A DNA stretch of 64,000 bases, from contig NZ_VOPH01000002.1 of the NCBI RefSeq assembly GCF_009765275.1, forward strand, positions 248,001-312,000, read 5' to 3'. The notes beneath the pieces are model-generated. The model was given only the letters and a program-made list of their open reading frames with translations, was not told the origin of the DNA and searched no databases. The DNA comes from Chachezhania sediminis. Its GTDB lineage: Bacteria > Pseudomonadota > Alphaproteobacteria > Rhodobacterales > Rhodobacteraceae. Both the position numbers and the translations under genes were made by a program. This document shows, piece after piece, positions 24,002 to 33,445 of the stretch (position 1 is the first letter of the stretch; each line of letters begins with the position of its first letter).

Positions 24002-25303
24002 TCAGCGGATGATGTTGGTCGTCTCCTGCAACATCTCGTCCACGGTCTGGATAACTTTGGCGTTCGAGGAATAGGCCCGTTGCGTGCGGATCATGTCGGT
24101 CAGTTCGCCGGCGACGTCCGTGGTGGATTCCGCTAGGGCAAAGGGCACAATGTCGCCCACCGGACCTTCGCCCGCATTCCACAGGTAATAGGCGCCGCTT
24201 GCGTCAGACGGCGCGAAGGTCTGGCGGTCCAGTGTCGTCAGGCCGTTCGGGTTCGGCACGTCGACGATCGGAATCTGAAACAGCCTGCGCGAGGCGCCCG
24301 TGTCGTAGGTCGCCACGACAAAGCCGTTGCCGTCGATCTCGTAGGCCTGGATCTGCGCGGCCTGCGACCCGTCCTTGGTGATCGAACTGGTCTGGAAATC
24401 ATAGGACAGCTGCTTCATCGGGCCACTTGTGTCGTCCAGTTCGCCCAGCGTGATTTCCACCGGGCCAGAGCCCACGTTGATGATCACCGACCCGGTCGCC
24501 GGGTCATAAGCCCCGCCGGACACGGTCGTGACCGACCCCAGCGTGCCACCCGCGGTCCGGCTGTCGTTGAAGGTCAGGTCGTATTCGCCGACCAGGGTCG
24601 GCAGGGATGCGTCATCGTCGATGGTCATGGTCCAGGCATTGGAAACGCCCACCGCGGGCACCGTCGGTGTGAAGGTGACATCCAGCGACTTGTTCCGGCC
24701 CAGGTTGTCGATGTACTGGATCGTGGTCTGACGCGGGTCGCCCGATGCCCCCGCTTCGGTATCCGCGGCCGGCAGTGTGACGCCCATGCTGATCGCCGTT
24801 GTCGGGAAAGCGGCCGGCTGGGTCGTGATCCGGACTGGCGTCAGGCTGTCGGAATTGCCGCGCGCCACCGTGGGCAGCGTTCCGTCCTCGCTCAGCTCCC
24901 AGCCCATCAGGACAAGGCCGGACGTGGTGGTCAGGTAGCCGCTGGCATTCGTCTTGAACGATCCGGTCCCGGTCAGCAGCATCTGCGGCGTGTCATCGCC
25001 GGCATTCACCTCGGTCAGGTTGGCCACGGGAATCAGGCCCCGGCCCTGGATGGCGATATCCGTACCGCTACCCGAGGAGATGATCGAACCGCTCTGGTCC
25101 ACCAGGCGCGTCGAGGAGGTGCGCACGCCCCCCGCCGTATAGGACCCGCCCGAGGCTGCCAGCGCCATGGAATGGAAATCCGTCTGTACCCGCTTGTAAC
25201 CGTAGGTCGAGGAATTCGCGATATTGTCGGAAATACCCGCAAGACGGCTGGCATTCGCGGACAATCCGGCAACCCCGGCATTCAGCGAAGAGGAAATGGT
25301 CAT
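24002..25303 (-). CDS. flgE: Flagellar hook protein FlgE
   Basis: 433 residues from ATG 25303 (MTISSSLNAGVAGLSANASR); a longer frame to 25339 lacks the conserved start. SDNIANSSTYGYKRVQTDFH is the rod/hook signature, and the C-terminus has RTQRAYSSNAKVIQTVDEML. FlgE polymerises into the flexible hook. It is followed by flgK 30 bases on. Domain order and length suit a roseobacter-type FlgE. Confidence 0.92.
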   Translation of the reverse strand: MTISSSLNAGVAGLSANASRLAGISDNIANSSTYGYKRVQTDFHSMALAASGGSYTAGGVRTSSTRLVDQSGSIISSGSGTDIAIQGRGLIPVANLTEVNAGDDTPQMLLTGTGSFKTNASGYLTTTSGLVLMGWELSEDGTLPTVARGNSDSLTPVRITTQPAAFPTTAISMGVTLPAADTEAGASGDPRQTTIQYIDNLGRNKSLDVTFTPTVPAVGVSNAWTMTIDDDASLPTLVGEYDLTFNDSRTAGGTLGSVTTVSGGAYDPATGSVIINVGSGPVEITLGELDDTSGPMKQLSYDFQTSSITKDGSQAAQIQAYEIDGNGFVVATYDTGASRRLFQIPIVDVPNPNGLTTLDRQTFAPSDASGAYYLWNAGEGPVGDIVPFALAESTTDVAGELTDMIRTQRAYSSNAKVIQTVDEMLQETTNIIR

Positions 25304-25399
25304 AGGGCGCGCCTTTCTGCTGGCTCCAGAATTCGACAAAAAATAAGCGCGGCGCCTTAACGCCGCGCTAACATGTAAAATCCTTCGAAAATCCGGATC

Positions 25400-26236
25400 T
25401 TACTGTTTCCGCAGGAGAGTGATCTCGATGCGGTTGTTCCGGGCGGCCATCGGTTCGTCCGGAAGGGCCGGTTCGCGGTCCGCATGGCCGACGACGCGGC
25501 GGATACGGCTTTGCTGGATGCCCGAGGATTCGAGCAGCTGGCGGACGGCGCCGGCCCGGTCGGTCGACAGTTCCCACACCGGAGCCTTTGCCACCACCAC
25601 GGGATAAGAGCGCATGTAGCCCGCAATCTCGATCCCGTTGGTCACCTTCCCGGATACCCGGGCCACCATGCCCACGATCTGGCGCAGCAATTGCGTCGGC
25701 TGTGCGGTGCCCTCCTGGAACAGGGCCTGCTGATCGGTGGCGTAAAGCTCGATGATCAGGCCCTTGTCGGTCACCCGGGTCACGATGTGCTTCAGCATCG
25801 AGTCCGAGATCAGGCTTTCGCCGGAATTGCCGCGGAGTTCGGAGTCCAGCTCCTTCAGTTCCTTGTCGTCACCGGCAACTTCCTGTTCCTGGTTCTGGTC
25901 GCTCGAGGCTTCGTTGGTTTCCGCCAGGTCGCGCTGTGCCGCGCCGATCCCGTCCGGAGACATGCTGTCTTCCGAGAACGTGGAAGACCCTTCGAAGGCC
26001 CCGTCGCCACCGCCGGAGGCCCGGCTGATCGGAACGGAAGGAGAGAAGTAGGCCGCCAGACCCTGGCGTGCATCTTCGGAAGTCGCGTTCAGCAGCCACA
26101 TCAGCAGAAAGAAAGCCATCATCGCAGTGACGAAATCGGCATAGGCGACTTTCCACGCCCCACCGTGGTGTCCGTCACCGCCAACGACTTTCTTACGCTT
26201 GATGAGGACTGGCGCCGCGTTTGGCGTCGCAGTCAT
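25400..26236 (-). CDS. motB: Flagellar motor stator protein MotB
   Basis: 278 residues from ATG 26236 (GGTGGTG upstream); ATG 26248 is an alternative. A basic N-terminus (LIKRKKVVGG) precedes one membrane span containing the proton-carrying Asp in AYADFVTAMMAFFLLMWLL. The C-terminal OmpA-like domain (GIEIAGYMRSYP, LSTDRAGAVRQLLESSGI, RVVGHADREP) anchors the stator to peptidoglycan. No motA lies next to it in this window. It heads the minus-strand flagellar run. Confidence 0.93.
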   Translation of the reverse strand: MTATPNAAPVLIKRKKVVGGDGHHGGAWKVAYADFVTAMMAFFLLMWLLNATSEDARQGLAAYFSPSVPISRASGGGDGAFEGSSTFSEDSMSPDGIGAAQRDLAETNEASSDQNQEQEVAGDDKELKELDSELRGNSGESLISDSMLKHIVTRVTDKGLIIELYATDQQALFQEGTAQPTQLLRQIVGMVARVSGKVTNGIEIAGYMRSYPVVVAKAPVWELSTDRAGAVRQLLESSGIQQSRIRRVVGHADREPALPDEPMAARNNRIEITLLRKQ

Positions 26237-26355
26237 ATCACCACCCATTTTCTTTCACCCACGGCCCTTTTAGCGGGCAGGAGTTAAGGGCGGCTTAACA
26301 GGAACAATTGTCCGCATCTGCGGAAACAATCTGTTTCCCGTTCGAAATCAGTGGC

Positions 26356-26386
26356 TTCCGGGGCGCGATCCCGTCGCGCCCCGGAA
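26356..26386. terminator. Strong hairpin after the acyl-CoA ligase gene
   Basis: Perfect 13-base arms (TTCCGGGGCGCGA/TCGCGCCCCGGAA) around a five-base loop lie five bases past the stop of the minus-strand ligase gene. There is no T-tract on the distal side, so it may act as a 3'-end stabiliser or a Rho-assisted terminator rather than a classical intrinsic one. Confidence 0.6.
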
Positions 26387-26390
26387 AAAG

Positions 26391-28022
26391 TCAGGCGTGT
26401 TCGGCGATCAGGACGTCGCCATACTCGTCCCGTAGCTTGTTCTTCAGCACCTTGCCGGTGCCGCCGATGGGCAGGCTGTCGACGAAGATCACCCGGTCGG
26501 GCACCTGCCAACTGGCGATCTTGCCCTTGAAGTGGTCCAGGATGTCCGCCTCGGTCGGGTTGGCGCCTTCGGCCTTGACCGCCAGGACAACGGGCCGTTC
26601 GTCCCATTTCTCGTGCCTGGCGGCAATGGCCGCGGCATTGGCCACGCCGGGATGCGAGATCGCGATGTCTTCCAGTTCCACGGTCGAAATCCACTCGCCC
26701 CCAGACTTGATGATGTCCTTGGACCGGTCGGTGATGAAGACATAGCCGTCTTCGTCGAGCATCGCGACGTCACCGGTGTCGAACCAGCCATCCGCGGTCA
26801 GCGCCGATTTTTCCGCCTTGAAGTAGGTGTCGACGACCCAGTGGCCGCGGATCTGCAGGTTGCCGGGTGTCTTGCCGTCATTGGGCAGGACATTCCCCGA
26901 ATCGTCCACGACCCGCAGCTCCACGCCGAAGGGCGGGCGGCCCTGGTTGGCGCGCAGCTTCAGTTTTTCCTCCTGGCTCAGATCCGCGTGCTTGGCCAGA
27001 AGCTGGTTGATCGATCCCAGCGGGCTGGTTTCGGTCATGCCCCAGCCGTGCAGCAGTTCCACGCCGTAGATCTCGTTGAAATCGCGGATCATGAAACTGG
27101 GCGCGGCCGAGCCGCCGATCAGGGTCCGCTGCAGGCTTTCCGCCTTGGATCCCCGCTTCTTCAGCGCGTTCAGAAGGCCCAGCCAGATCGTCGGCACCCC
27201 CAGCGCCATGGTCACCTTTTGACCGTCGATCAGGTCGGCCAGGCTGTCGCCGTCCAGGTGCGCCCCCGGCAGCACCATCGAGGCACCGACGGCCGCCGCG
27301 GCATAGGGCACGCCCCAGGCATTGGCGTGGAACATCGGCACCACCGGCAGAACCGTATCCCGCGCCGACAGCGCGATCCCATCCGCCATGTTGGCGCCCA
27401 GCGTATGCAGTACGGTGGACCTGTGGGAATATTCCACGCCCTTGGGGTTCCCCGTGGTGCCCGATGTGTAGCACAGGCTGGAGGGCATGCGTTCGTCCAG
27501 CTCGGGCCAGGTTGCATCGTCGGGCTCGGCGTTCACCAGGTCGTCATAGAACAGGACGCCGTCGATGGCGGCCGCAACCTCCGGATCCGGGGCCCCCATG
27601 TAGACGAAGTGCTGGATCGTTTCCAGGTGCGGGCGCAGCTGGGCGATGGCCGACACGAAGGTCTTGTCGAAGAACAGGACCCGGTCGGCCGCATGATTCA
27701 TGATGTAGATCAGCTGTTCCGGGAACAGGCGCGGGTTGATCGTGTGGCAGACCATGCCGGCGCCGGCGACGCCGAAATAGATCTCCAGGTGACGGCGGTT
27801 GTTCCAGGCGATGGTGGCGCAGCGATCGCCCATTTCGCAGCCCAGCCGCTTCAGCGCGGCAGCCAGCTTGCGAGAGTTGCTTTCCACCTCGGCCCAGCCG
27901 GTGCGTGTCACCGTGCCGTCAGTCTCGACCGAGATCACCTCTGTCTTTCCGTGGTAACGCGCCGCATGCTCGATCAGCGAGCTGATCGTCAGCGGCATGT
28001 CCATCATCTTTCCGAACGACAT
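26391..28022 (-). CDS. Acyl-CoA synthetase (AMP-forming), medium-chain/DmdB-like
   Basis: 543 residues from ATG 28022, with GGAGGAGC upstream; a longer frame to 28217 has no support. The AMP-binding motif YTSGTTGNPKGVEYSHRS, the WFDTGDVAMLDEDGYVFITD region and the C-terminal catalytic Lys in GKVLKNKLRDEYG show an adenylate-forming acyl-CoA ligase. The N-terminus (MPLTISSLIEHAARYHGKTE) and CHTINPRLFPEQ resemble roseobacter fatty-acyl or methylmercaptopropionyl-CoA (DmdB) ligases; the substrate cannot be read from sequence. It is monocistronic, with a strong hairpin in its leader. Confidence 0.88.
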   Translation of the reverse strand: MSFGKMMDMPLTISSLIEHAARYHGKTEVISVETDGTVTRTGWAEVESNSRKLAAALKRLGCEMGDRCATIAWNNRRHLEIYFGVAGAGMVCHTINPRLFPEQLIYIMNHAADRVLFFDKTFVSAIAQLRPHLETIQHFVYMGAPDPEVAAAIDGVLFYDDLVNAEPDDATWPELDERMPSSLCYTSGTTGNPKGVEYSHRSTVLHTLGANMADGIALSARDTVLPVVPMFHANAWGVPYAAAAVGASMVLPGAHLDGDSLADLIDGQKVTMALGVPTIWLGLLNALKKRGSKAESLQRTLIGGSAAPSFMIRDFNEIYGVELLHGWGMTETSPLGSINQLLAKHADLSQEEKLKLRANQGRPPFGVELRVVDDSGNVLPNDGKTPGNLQIRGHWVVDTYFKAEKSALTADGWFDTGDVAMLDEDGYVFITDRSKDIIKSGGEWISTVELEDIAISHPGVANAAAIAARHEKWDERPVVLAVKAEGANPTEADILDHFKGKIASWQVPDRVIFVDSLPIGGTGKVLKNKLRDEYGDVLIAEHA

Positions 28023-28223
28023 CCCTGCTCCTCCCAAAGAGTCCGATGTTATGTCCCAGCGCCCCGGGCGTTTCCGCCCGGGGCGTCCTCCGGGTGCTAT
28101 CGAACGCCATAATCGGGGGGACTGTCGAGAGGGGACCGCGCGGTCGGCGGTGTAAATCAACAAGCTTGGGGCTATCGGGGCCCCGAACGGGCGGATCGGT
28201 GCCTGTTTGGGGGGCATTCCATA
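28023..28223. other. Leader region of the acyl-CoA ligase gene with strong hairpin
   Basis: No gene. An 11-base perfect inverted repeat (CGCCCCGGGCG/CGCCCGGGGCG, loop TTTC) lies at 28060-28085, about 38 bases upstream of the ligase start. It could end readthrough from dxs or affect the ligase leader. Confidence 0.5.
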
Positions 28224-28339
28224 GGGCTCTGCCCCCGCCGCGCGCCCTGCGCGCGCCCCGCCCGAGGAATTTGGAGACCAAAGAAATCAGGGCCGGGGCG
28301 CCTGCGGATGCCTTAGGGTGCGTGGTCGCCACGTACCCT
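28224..28339 (-). repeat. Composite 3'-end repeat, copy 1 (after dxs)
   Basis: In the order of dxs transcription: an imperfect hairpin AAGGGTACGTGG/CCACGCACCCT (28315-28339), a diverged TTCTTTGGTCTCCAAATTCC segment (28264-28285), a GCGCGC-rich hairpin and GGGGGCAGAGCCC (28223-28235). This is the most diverged of seven copies. It begins about five bases past the dxs stop. Confidence 0.7.
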
Positions 28340-28343
28340 TGGT

Positions 28344-30272
28344 TCAGGCGCGCTGCGCGTCGATCCGGGCGATGCCAAGCGTGTCGAGAACCTTTGCCTC
28401 GATATCCGCGGCGTTCAGGCCGGCGGTCGCATACATGTCTTCGGGGCTGGCCTGGTCGATGAAGATGTCGGGCAGGACCATCGAGCGGAACTTCAGACCG
28501 CGGTCGAAGATGCCTTCGTCCGCCAGAAGCTGGGCCACATGGCTGGCGAAGCCGCCAATGGCGCCTTCCTCGATCGTGATCAACGCCTCGTGCCGCGTGG
28601 CGAGGTCCAGGATCATGTCGCGGTCGAGCGGCTTGGCAAAGCGGGCATCGGCCACGGTCGGATGGATGCCGCGGGCGTCCAGCGCTTCGGCCGCTTCCAG
28701 AACTTCTTTCAGGCGGGTCCCGAAGGAAAGAAGCGCCACGCCCTTGCCCTCGCGGATCATGCGGCCCTTGCCGATTTCAAGCGGCACTCCCTTCGCCGGC
28801 ATCTCGACCCCCACGCCTTCGCCCCGGGGATAGCGAAAGGCGATGGGACCGTGGTCATGGGCCACGGCGGTGGCGACCATATGCTTCAGCTCCGCCTCGT
28901 CGGCCGCGGCCATGACGACGATGCCGGGCAGGTTGGCCAGGAAGGCCGTGTCGAAGCTGCCGGCATGGGTCGCGCCGTCGGCGCCGACCAGGCCCGCGCG
29001 GTCGATGGCGAAGCGGACCGGCAGGCGCTGGATCGCCACGTCATGGACGACCTGGTCGTATCCGCGCTGCAGGAAGGTGGAATAGAGCGCACAGAAGGGT
29101 CTCAGCCCCCCGGCGGCCAGGCCCGCGGCGAAGGTCACCGCGTGCTGCTCGGCGATGCCCACATCGAAGCAGCGGCTGGGGTAACGTTCGGCAAAGCGTT
29201 TCAGGCCGGTGCCGTCCGGCATGGCGGCGGTGACGGCGACGATGCGGCTGTCCTCGGCCGCGTGATCCAGCAATGCCTCGCCGAAGACGTTGGTGTAGCT
29301 GGGGGCATTCGACGGCGCCTTCTTCTGCTCACCGGTCAGGACGTTGAACTTCGCCGTCGCATGGCCGCCGTCGCGGGCGCGTTCTGCCGGGGCATAACCC
29401 TTGCCCTTCTTGGTGATCACGTGGATCAGCGTCGGGCCCTTGGCCCGCGCCCGCGCCATGCGCAGGACCGGCAGCAACTGGTCCATATCGTGGCCGTCGA
29501 TGGGGCCGATATAGGAAAAGCCCAGCGCTTCGAACAGGGTGCCGCCCACGGCGACGGATTTCAGCACTTCCTTGGCGCGCTTCGCCCCCGCGCGGAACGG
29601 TTCCGGCAGCAGGGATACCGCGCCCTTGGCGGCATCCTTCAGGTCCTGGAACGGCCCTTCGGCATAAAGACGCGAGAGATAGGACGACAGCGCGCCGACC
29701 GGCGGTGCAATCGACATCTCGTTGTCGTTCAGGATGACGAAAAGGCGGCGGTCCAGATGGCCCGCGTTGTTCATCGCCTCGAAGGCCATGCCCGCGCTCA
29801 TCGCGCCGTCGCCTATGACGGCAACCGCATCGCCCAGGCCTTCGGGCGCGGTGCCGCCCAGATCGCGGGCCACGGCAAAGCCAAGTGCCGCACTGATCGA
29901 GGTCGAACTATGCGCCGCGCCGAACGGGTCGTAGGGCGATTCCGACCGCTTGGTGAAGCCCGACAGGCCGTTCTTCTGCCGCAGCGTCCGGATCCGGTCA
30001 CGGCGGCCGGTCAGGATCTTGTGGGGATAGGCCTGGTGGCTGACATCCCAGATGATCTTGTCCTTCGGCGCCTCGAACACGGCGTGCAGCGCGACAGTCA
30101 GCTCCACCACGCCCAGGCCCGCACCCAGGTGCCCGCCGGTTTCCGACACGGCGGAAATCGTCTCGGCCCGAAGCTCGTGCGCGACCTGGACCAGCTGCGC
30201 GTCCGAGAAGCGGCGCAGGTCGGCCGGGCTGTCCACGAGATCGAGCAAAGGGGTCTTCGGACGGTCGGACAT
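28344..30272 (-). CDS. dxs: 1-deoxy-D-xylulose-5-phosphate synthase
   Basis: First enzyme of the MEP isoprenoid pathway, joining pyruvate and glyceraldehyde 3-phosphate with thiamine diphosphate. 642 residues from ATG 30272 (GAGGA upstream); a longer frame to 30347 overlaps ispA and is not supported. Seen: [20 protein letters not shown], the ThDP-binding [15 protein letters not shown]...ILNDN region, [15 protein letters not shown] and the C-terminal [12 protein letters not shown]. It follows ispA and xseB in the same direction, the common alphaproteobacterial order. Confidence 0.96.
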   Translation of the reverse strand: MSDRPKTPLLDLVDSPADLRRFSDAQLVQVAHELRAETISAVSETGGHLGAGLGVVELTVALHAVFEAPKDKIIWDVSHQAYPHKILTGRRDRIRTLRQKNGLSGFTKRSESPYDPFGAAHSSTSISAALGFAVARDLGGTAPEGLGDAVAVIGDGAMSAGMAFEAMNNAGHLDRRLFVILNDNEMSIAPPVGALSSYLSRLYAEGPFQDLKDAAKGAVSLLPEPFRAGAKRAKEVLKSVAVGGTLFEALGFSYIGPIDGHDMDQLLPVLRMARARAKGPTLIHVITKKGKGYAPAERARDGGHATAKFNVLTGEQKKAPSNAPSYTNVFGEALLDHAAEDSRIVAVTAAMPDGTGLKRFAERYPSRCFDVGIAEQHAVTFAAGLAAGGLRPFCALYSTFLQRGYDQVVHDVAIQRLPVRFAIDRAGLVGADGATHAGSFDTAFLANLPGIVVMAAADEAELKHMVATAVAHDHGPIAFRYPRGEGVGVEMPAKGVPLEIGKGRMIREGKGVALLSFGTRLKEVLEAAEALDARGIHPTVADARFAKPLDRDMILDLATRHEALITIEEGAIGGFASHVAQLLADEGIFDRGLKFRSMVLPDIFIDQASPEDMYATAGLNAADIEAKVLDTLGIARIDAQRA

Positions 30273-30330
30273 GGCTTCCTCGGGGTCTCCTCGGGGCGGC
30301 TGAGCGCGTTCGGCGCACTCTCTGGCGCGG

Positions 30331-31197
30331 TCAGGCTTCGCGCGCAATCGAAAAACGGGCGGCGTCCTTCAGCATGTCGGCAGCCGGGCCGTAAGGTGCA
30401 AGGGCGGCGCAGGCCTGTTCCGTCAGGTCGGCAGCCCTTTGGCGGGCACCGTCCAGGCCCAGATGGGTGACGAAGGTCGCCTTGCCCGCATCCTGGTCCT
30501 TGCCCACCCGTTTGCCCGCCGCGGCGGCGTCGCCGGTTACATCTATGATGTCATCCGCAATCTGGAAGGCAAGGCCCATGGCCTGCGCATAATGCTTCAA
30601 AGGCTGCGGATCGGCGCCGGCCATGACCGCGCCGGCGGTGGCGGACCATTCGAACAGCGCGCCGGTCTTGCCGGCCTGAAGCCGGGTGATCTGGTCCAGC
30701 GTCAGGGGTTTGCTGGCGGTTTCCGCCGCGATATCAAGCGCCTGACCCAGGACCATGCCACCCGCGCCGGAGGCCTGCGCCAGGCCGCGGGCCAGGGCCG
30801 CGCGCGCCTCGGCCGGGCCGGTGTCGGGGTGGCTGACCAGTTCGAAGGCCAGTGCCTGCAGGGCGTCGCCCGCCAGGACCGCCGTTGCCTCGTCCCATTT
30901 CACGTGGACCGTGGGGCGGCCGCGGCGCAGGTCGTCGTCGTCCATCGACGGCAGATCGTCATGGACCAGCGAATAGGCGTGCATCGCCTCGATGGCGGCG
31001 GCGGGCCAAAGGGCGCTGTATTCGGAAATGTCGTGCAGGCGGGCGCTTTCCAGCACCAGGAAACCCCGCAGGCGCTTGCCGCCTTCGGCGGCATGGGCCA
31101 TGGCATCGGTCACCGTGACCGGCGGAAAGGCGCGGATCGCGGCCAGAAGATGCGCCTCGATCCGGGCGGCATCTGCGGCCAGCCGGGGGGCGAACAC
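30331..31197 (-). CDS. ispA: Farnesyl-diphosphate synthase (polyprenyl synthetase)
   Basis: 288 residues from a GTG at 31197, three bases after the xseB stop. Both Asp-rich motifs are present: [19 protein letters not shown] (first) and [10 protein letters not shown] (second), with the [10 protein letters not shown] and [10 protein letters not shown] helices. It makes farnesyl diphosphate from IPP and DMAPP, supplying quinones and undecaprenyl lipids, using the product of the Dxs pathway encoded next to it. The residues ahead of the first motif are compatible with a short-chain (C15) product. Confidence 0.93.
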   Translation of the reverse strand: MFAPRLAADAARIEAHLLAAIRAFPPVTVTDAMAHAAEGGKRLRGFLVLESARLHDISEYSALWPAAAIEAMHAYSLVHDDLPSMDDDDLRRGRPTVHVKWDEATAVLAGDALQALAFELVSHPDTGPAEARAALARGLAQASGAGGMVLGQALDIAAETASKPLTLDQITRLQAGKTGALFEWSATAGAVMAGADPQPLKHYAQAMGLAFQIADDIIDVTGDAAAAGKRVGKDQDAGKATFVTHLGLDGARQRAADLTEQACAALAPYGPAADMLKDAARFSIAREA

Positions 31198-31200
31198 AGG

Positions 31201-31455
31201 TTACAGCCCTTCGACGGGCGTCGTTCCGGTCGGATTGCCGTCGGCGTCCAGCGTGATAGCGGCGATCTTTTCCTCGGCGCGCTTCAGCTCTTCCTCGCAG
31301 CGCTTCTTCAGAGCCGCGCCACGTTCGTAAAGGTCGATGGACGCGGACAGCGGCACGTCGCCCCGTTCCAGCCGGTCGACGACGCTTTCCAGTTCCTTCA
31401 TCGCATCCTCGAAGGACATCTCGGCAACAGGGCGATCGGCGGGGCGGTCGGTCAT
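31201..31455 (-). CDS. xseB: Exodeoxyribonuclease VII small subunit
   Basis: 84 residues with MSFEDAMKELESVVDRLERGDVPL trimmed core (SFEDAMKELESVVDRLERG) and LYERGAALKKRCEEEL, the XseB pattern. It forms the small subunit of exonuclease VII with XseA, which is not in this window. ATG 31455 overlaps the stop of the deacetylase gene (ATGA). It is part of the deacetylase-xseB-ispA-dxs run. Confidence 0.94.
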   Translation of the reverse strand: MTDRPADRPVAEMSFEDAMKELESVVDRLERGDVPLSASIDLYERGAALKKRCEEELKRAEEKIAAITLDADGNPTGTTPVEGL

Positions 31456-32378
31456 GACGGGGCCTTCATCAGTTCGTCGACATGGGCGCGCGCAGAGGCG
31501 GCGAGTGCGGCAAGGTCATAGCCGCCTTCCAGCACGGAAACCACCCGTCCGCCGCAGATTTCGGCGGCAATCGCGCAGATCTGCGCCGTGATCCAGGCGA
31601 AATCCTCGGTCTTCCAGTAGAGCTGTGCAAGCGGGTCCGAGGCATGGGCGTCGAAGCCGGCCGAGATCACGATCAGGTCCGGTTTAAACGCCCGCAGCCG
31701 CGGGAAGGCGTCTTGCTGGTAGACGCGGCGCATTTCCGCCCCCCCGGACCCGGGGGGCAGCGGCAGGTTCAGAATAGTGTCGTGTGCGCCGGTTTCGTCC
31801 GCGCGGCCGGTGCCGGGCCACAGCGGCATCTGTTGCGACGTGATCACCAGTGCCCGGGCTTCGTCCCATAGCAGGTCCTGGGTGCCGTTGCCGTGGTGGA
31901 CGTCGAAATCGACGACCGCCACACGCTTCAGGCCATGATGGTCCAGCGCGTGTTTCGCGGCCAGCGCGGCATTGCCGAAGAGGCAGAAGCCCATGGCGGT
32001 GTCCGTCTCGGCATGGTGGCCGGGGGGGCGGATGGCGCAGAAGGCGTTCTGAACCTCGCCCGACAGGACCATGTCGACCGCCCTGACCGAAGCGCCGGCC
32101 GCCCGGAACGCCGCGTGGAGCGAGCCCGGCGACAGGTAGGTGTCGGCGTCGATGGTGTGAAGCCCGTCCGCCGGAAGGTTCCGGCGCAGGTCCGCAAGAT
32201 AGCTGGCGGGATGGACGCGCAGGATATCGTCTTCGGCCGCAAGCGGGGCCGTGACGCGTTTCAGGTCCATTCCTTCCAGCGCGTGCAGCACATGTTCCAG
32301 GCGGGCCACCTGTTCGGGGTGGCCGTCGGGCGTGACATGCATCAGGCAGTCGGCATGGGTCAGAAGCGCGGTTGTCAT
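31452..32378 (-). CDS. Histone deacetylase-family protein (acetoin utilisation/polyamine deacetylase type)
   Basis: 308 residues from ATG 32378; the longer frame to 32705 is an overrun into the carbonic anhydrase region. Zn-dependent deacetylase motifs: AIRPPGHHAETDTAMGFC, VVDFDVHHGNGTQDLLW (Asp/His metal ligands), ISAGFDAHASDPLA and EGGYDL. Bacterial members remove acetyl groups from small amines or proteins; the substrate is unknown. It overlaps xseB by four bases, so it is the first gene of the isoprenoid operon. Confidence 0.9.
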   Translation of the reverse strand: MTTALLTHADCLMHVTPDGHPEQVARLEHVLHALEGMDLKRVTAPLAAEDDILRVHPASYLADLRRNLPADGLHTIDADTYLSPGSLHAAFRAAGASVRAVDMVLSGEVQNAFCAIRPPGHHAETDTAMGFCLFGNAALAAKHALDHHGLKRVAVVDFDVHHGNGTQDLLWDEARALVITSQQMPLWPGTGRADETGAHDTILNLPLPPGSGGAEMRRVYQQDAFPRLRAFKPDLIVISAGFDAHASDPLAQLYWKTEDFAWITAQICAIAAEICGGRVVSVLEGGYDLAALAASARAHVDELMKAPS

Positions 32379-32560
32379 GGCCGCGACGCTAGCAAGCGTC
32401 GCGGCGCGCGGCAATGGCGCTGCGGGATCCATGCACGCGGACAAGATGGGAAGCGTCGCCGATTCCGGCAGAAGGCCGTATCCGACGCGCCGTTTGCGGC
32501 CTGTGCCGCCCTGCTCAGGGTCCTTTGCCCCCTTTTGCGGGGTCTCTGGCCGATCCGATG

Positions 32561-33346
32561 TTACTGGATCGGGGCCAGAAGCTGCAGTGCGGTGACGATC
32601 TGGCGGACGCCGTGGCTGTGGTCTTCCTCGAACACATTGCCATCGGCGACCCATTTCAGAAGCGAACGATAGTTCACCTTCTGGCACTGAGGCCGAACGC
32701 TCCACGTGACTTGCAGGGGCGAACAGGTGGCCTGAGTGTACTTCGTACCCGTGGTCGAGCCCGGGAAGACCACCGGCGTACCTGTGCCCGCGGGCAGGGC
32801 GCGCGGCTGGTGCAAGCCGTTCCGCATGGTGCCGCGATAGGCGTAATCCATGAAATCCGCGGCATCGTCATCGTTCACGACAAGGAAGACCTGTGCTTCG
32901 ACCCGCAGGACCGGATTGGCACAGCTTTCCGACAGGCACGAACCCAGCCCCGGGCCGGGTTCAACCTGGCACGAGGTATGGACCCAGTGCACCTCGATCG
33001 TGTCGCCGGGCTTCACGCCGTGAAAGGCACCGTGGCCATGGGTCGGGTCCTCAAGCTCTTCCGCGGTCAGGCTTTCGGTTTCGTTGCACTTCCAGCCACC
33101 ATGGTCGCCGTCGCCGGCATAGACCGAAAAGCCCGGGCCCTTGTGTTCGGCATTGGTGTGCGTGTGGATGTTGCACAGGTTCATTTCCGTGCTGGCGGGC
33201 GCCGCCGGGAAGATCTGCGTGTTGCGGCCACGCAGGTCCGAGATGTCCCGCGGGGTCTGCGGCCCGAAGCCGCTGCAGATCTGTTCGGATGTGGCGGACG
33301 TGGCAAGGCAGGCGGCCATCGTGGCCACGGCGGCGATGCGGATCAT
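32561..33346 (-). CDS. Delta-class carbonic anhydrase, exported
   Basis: 261 residues with a signal peptide (IAAVATMAACLATSATS) and several Cys residues suited to an oxidising periplasm. Motifs ICSGFGPQTPRDIS, MNLCNIHTHTNAEHKGPGF (His cluster for Zn), GDTIEVHWVHTSC, LPAGTGTPVVFPGSTTG and NVFEEDHSHGVRQ match delta-class carbonic anhydrases, first known from diatoms and later found in marine bacteria. It interconverts CO2 and bicarbonate outside the cytoplasm. It is monocistronic; upstream lies the petR gene in the same direction. Confidence 0.85.
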   Translation of the reverse strand: MIRIAAVATMAACLATSATSEQICSGFGPQTPRDISDLRGRNTQIFPAAPASTEMNLCNIHTHTNAEHKGPGFSVYAGDGDHGGWKCNETESLTAEELEDPTHGHGAFHGVKPGDTIEVHWVHTSCQVEPGPGLGSCLSESCANPVLRVEAQVFLVVNDDDAADFMDYAYRGTMRNGLHQPRALPAGTGTPVVFPGSTTGTKYTQATCSPLQVTWSVRPQCQKVNYRSLLKWVADGNVFEEDHSHGVRQIVTALQLLAPIQ

Positions 33347-33445
33347 ACGGTGAAGCTCCTGATCAACAAAGTATCGACCGGGATCATCGCCGAGGGAGAT
33401 TAAGAAAGGCCTTCCGCCACCCCGGAAAACCGCTTCGGGACCGGG

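Noticed and set aside
26532-28112. 526-codon open frame on the plus strand
   Set aside because: Antisense to the acyl-CoA ligase gene with all AMP-binding motifs.
28539-30470. 643-codon open frame on the plus strand
   Set aside because: Antisense shadow of dxs; rich in His, Gly, Gln and Arg with no fold-like pattern.
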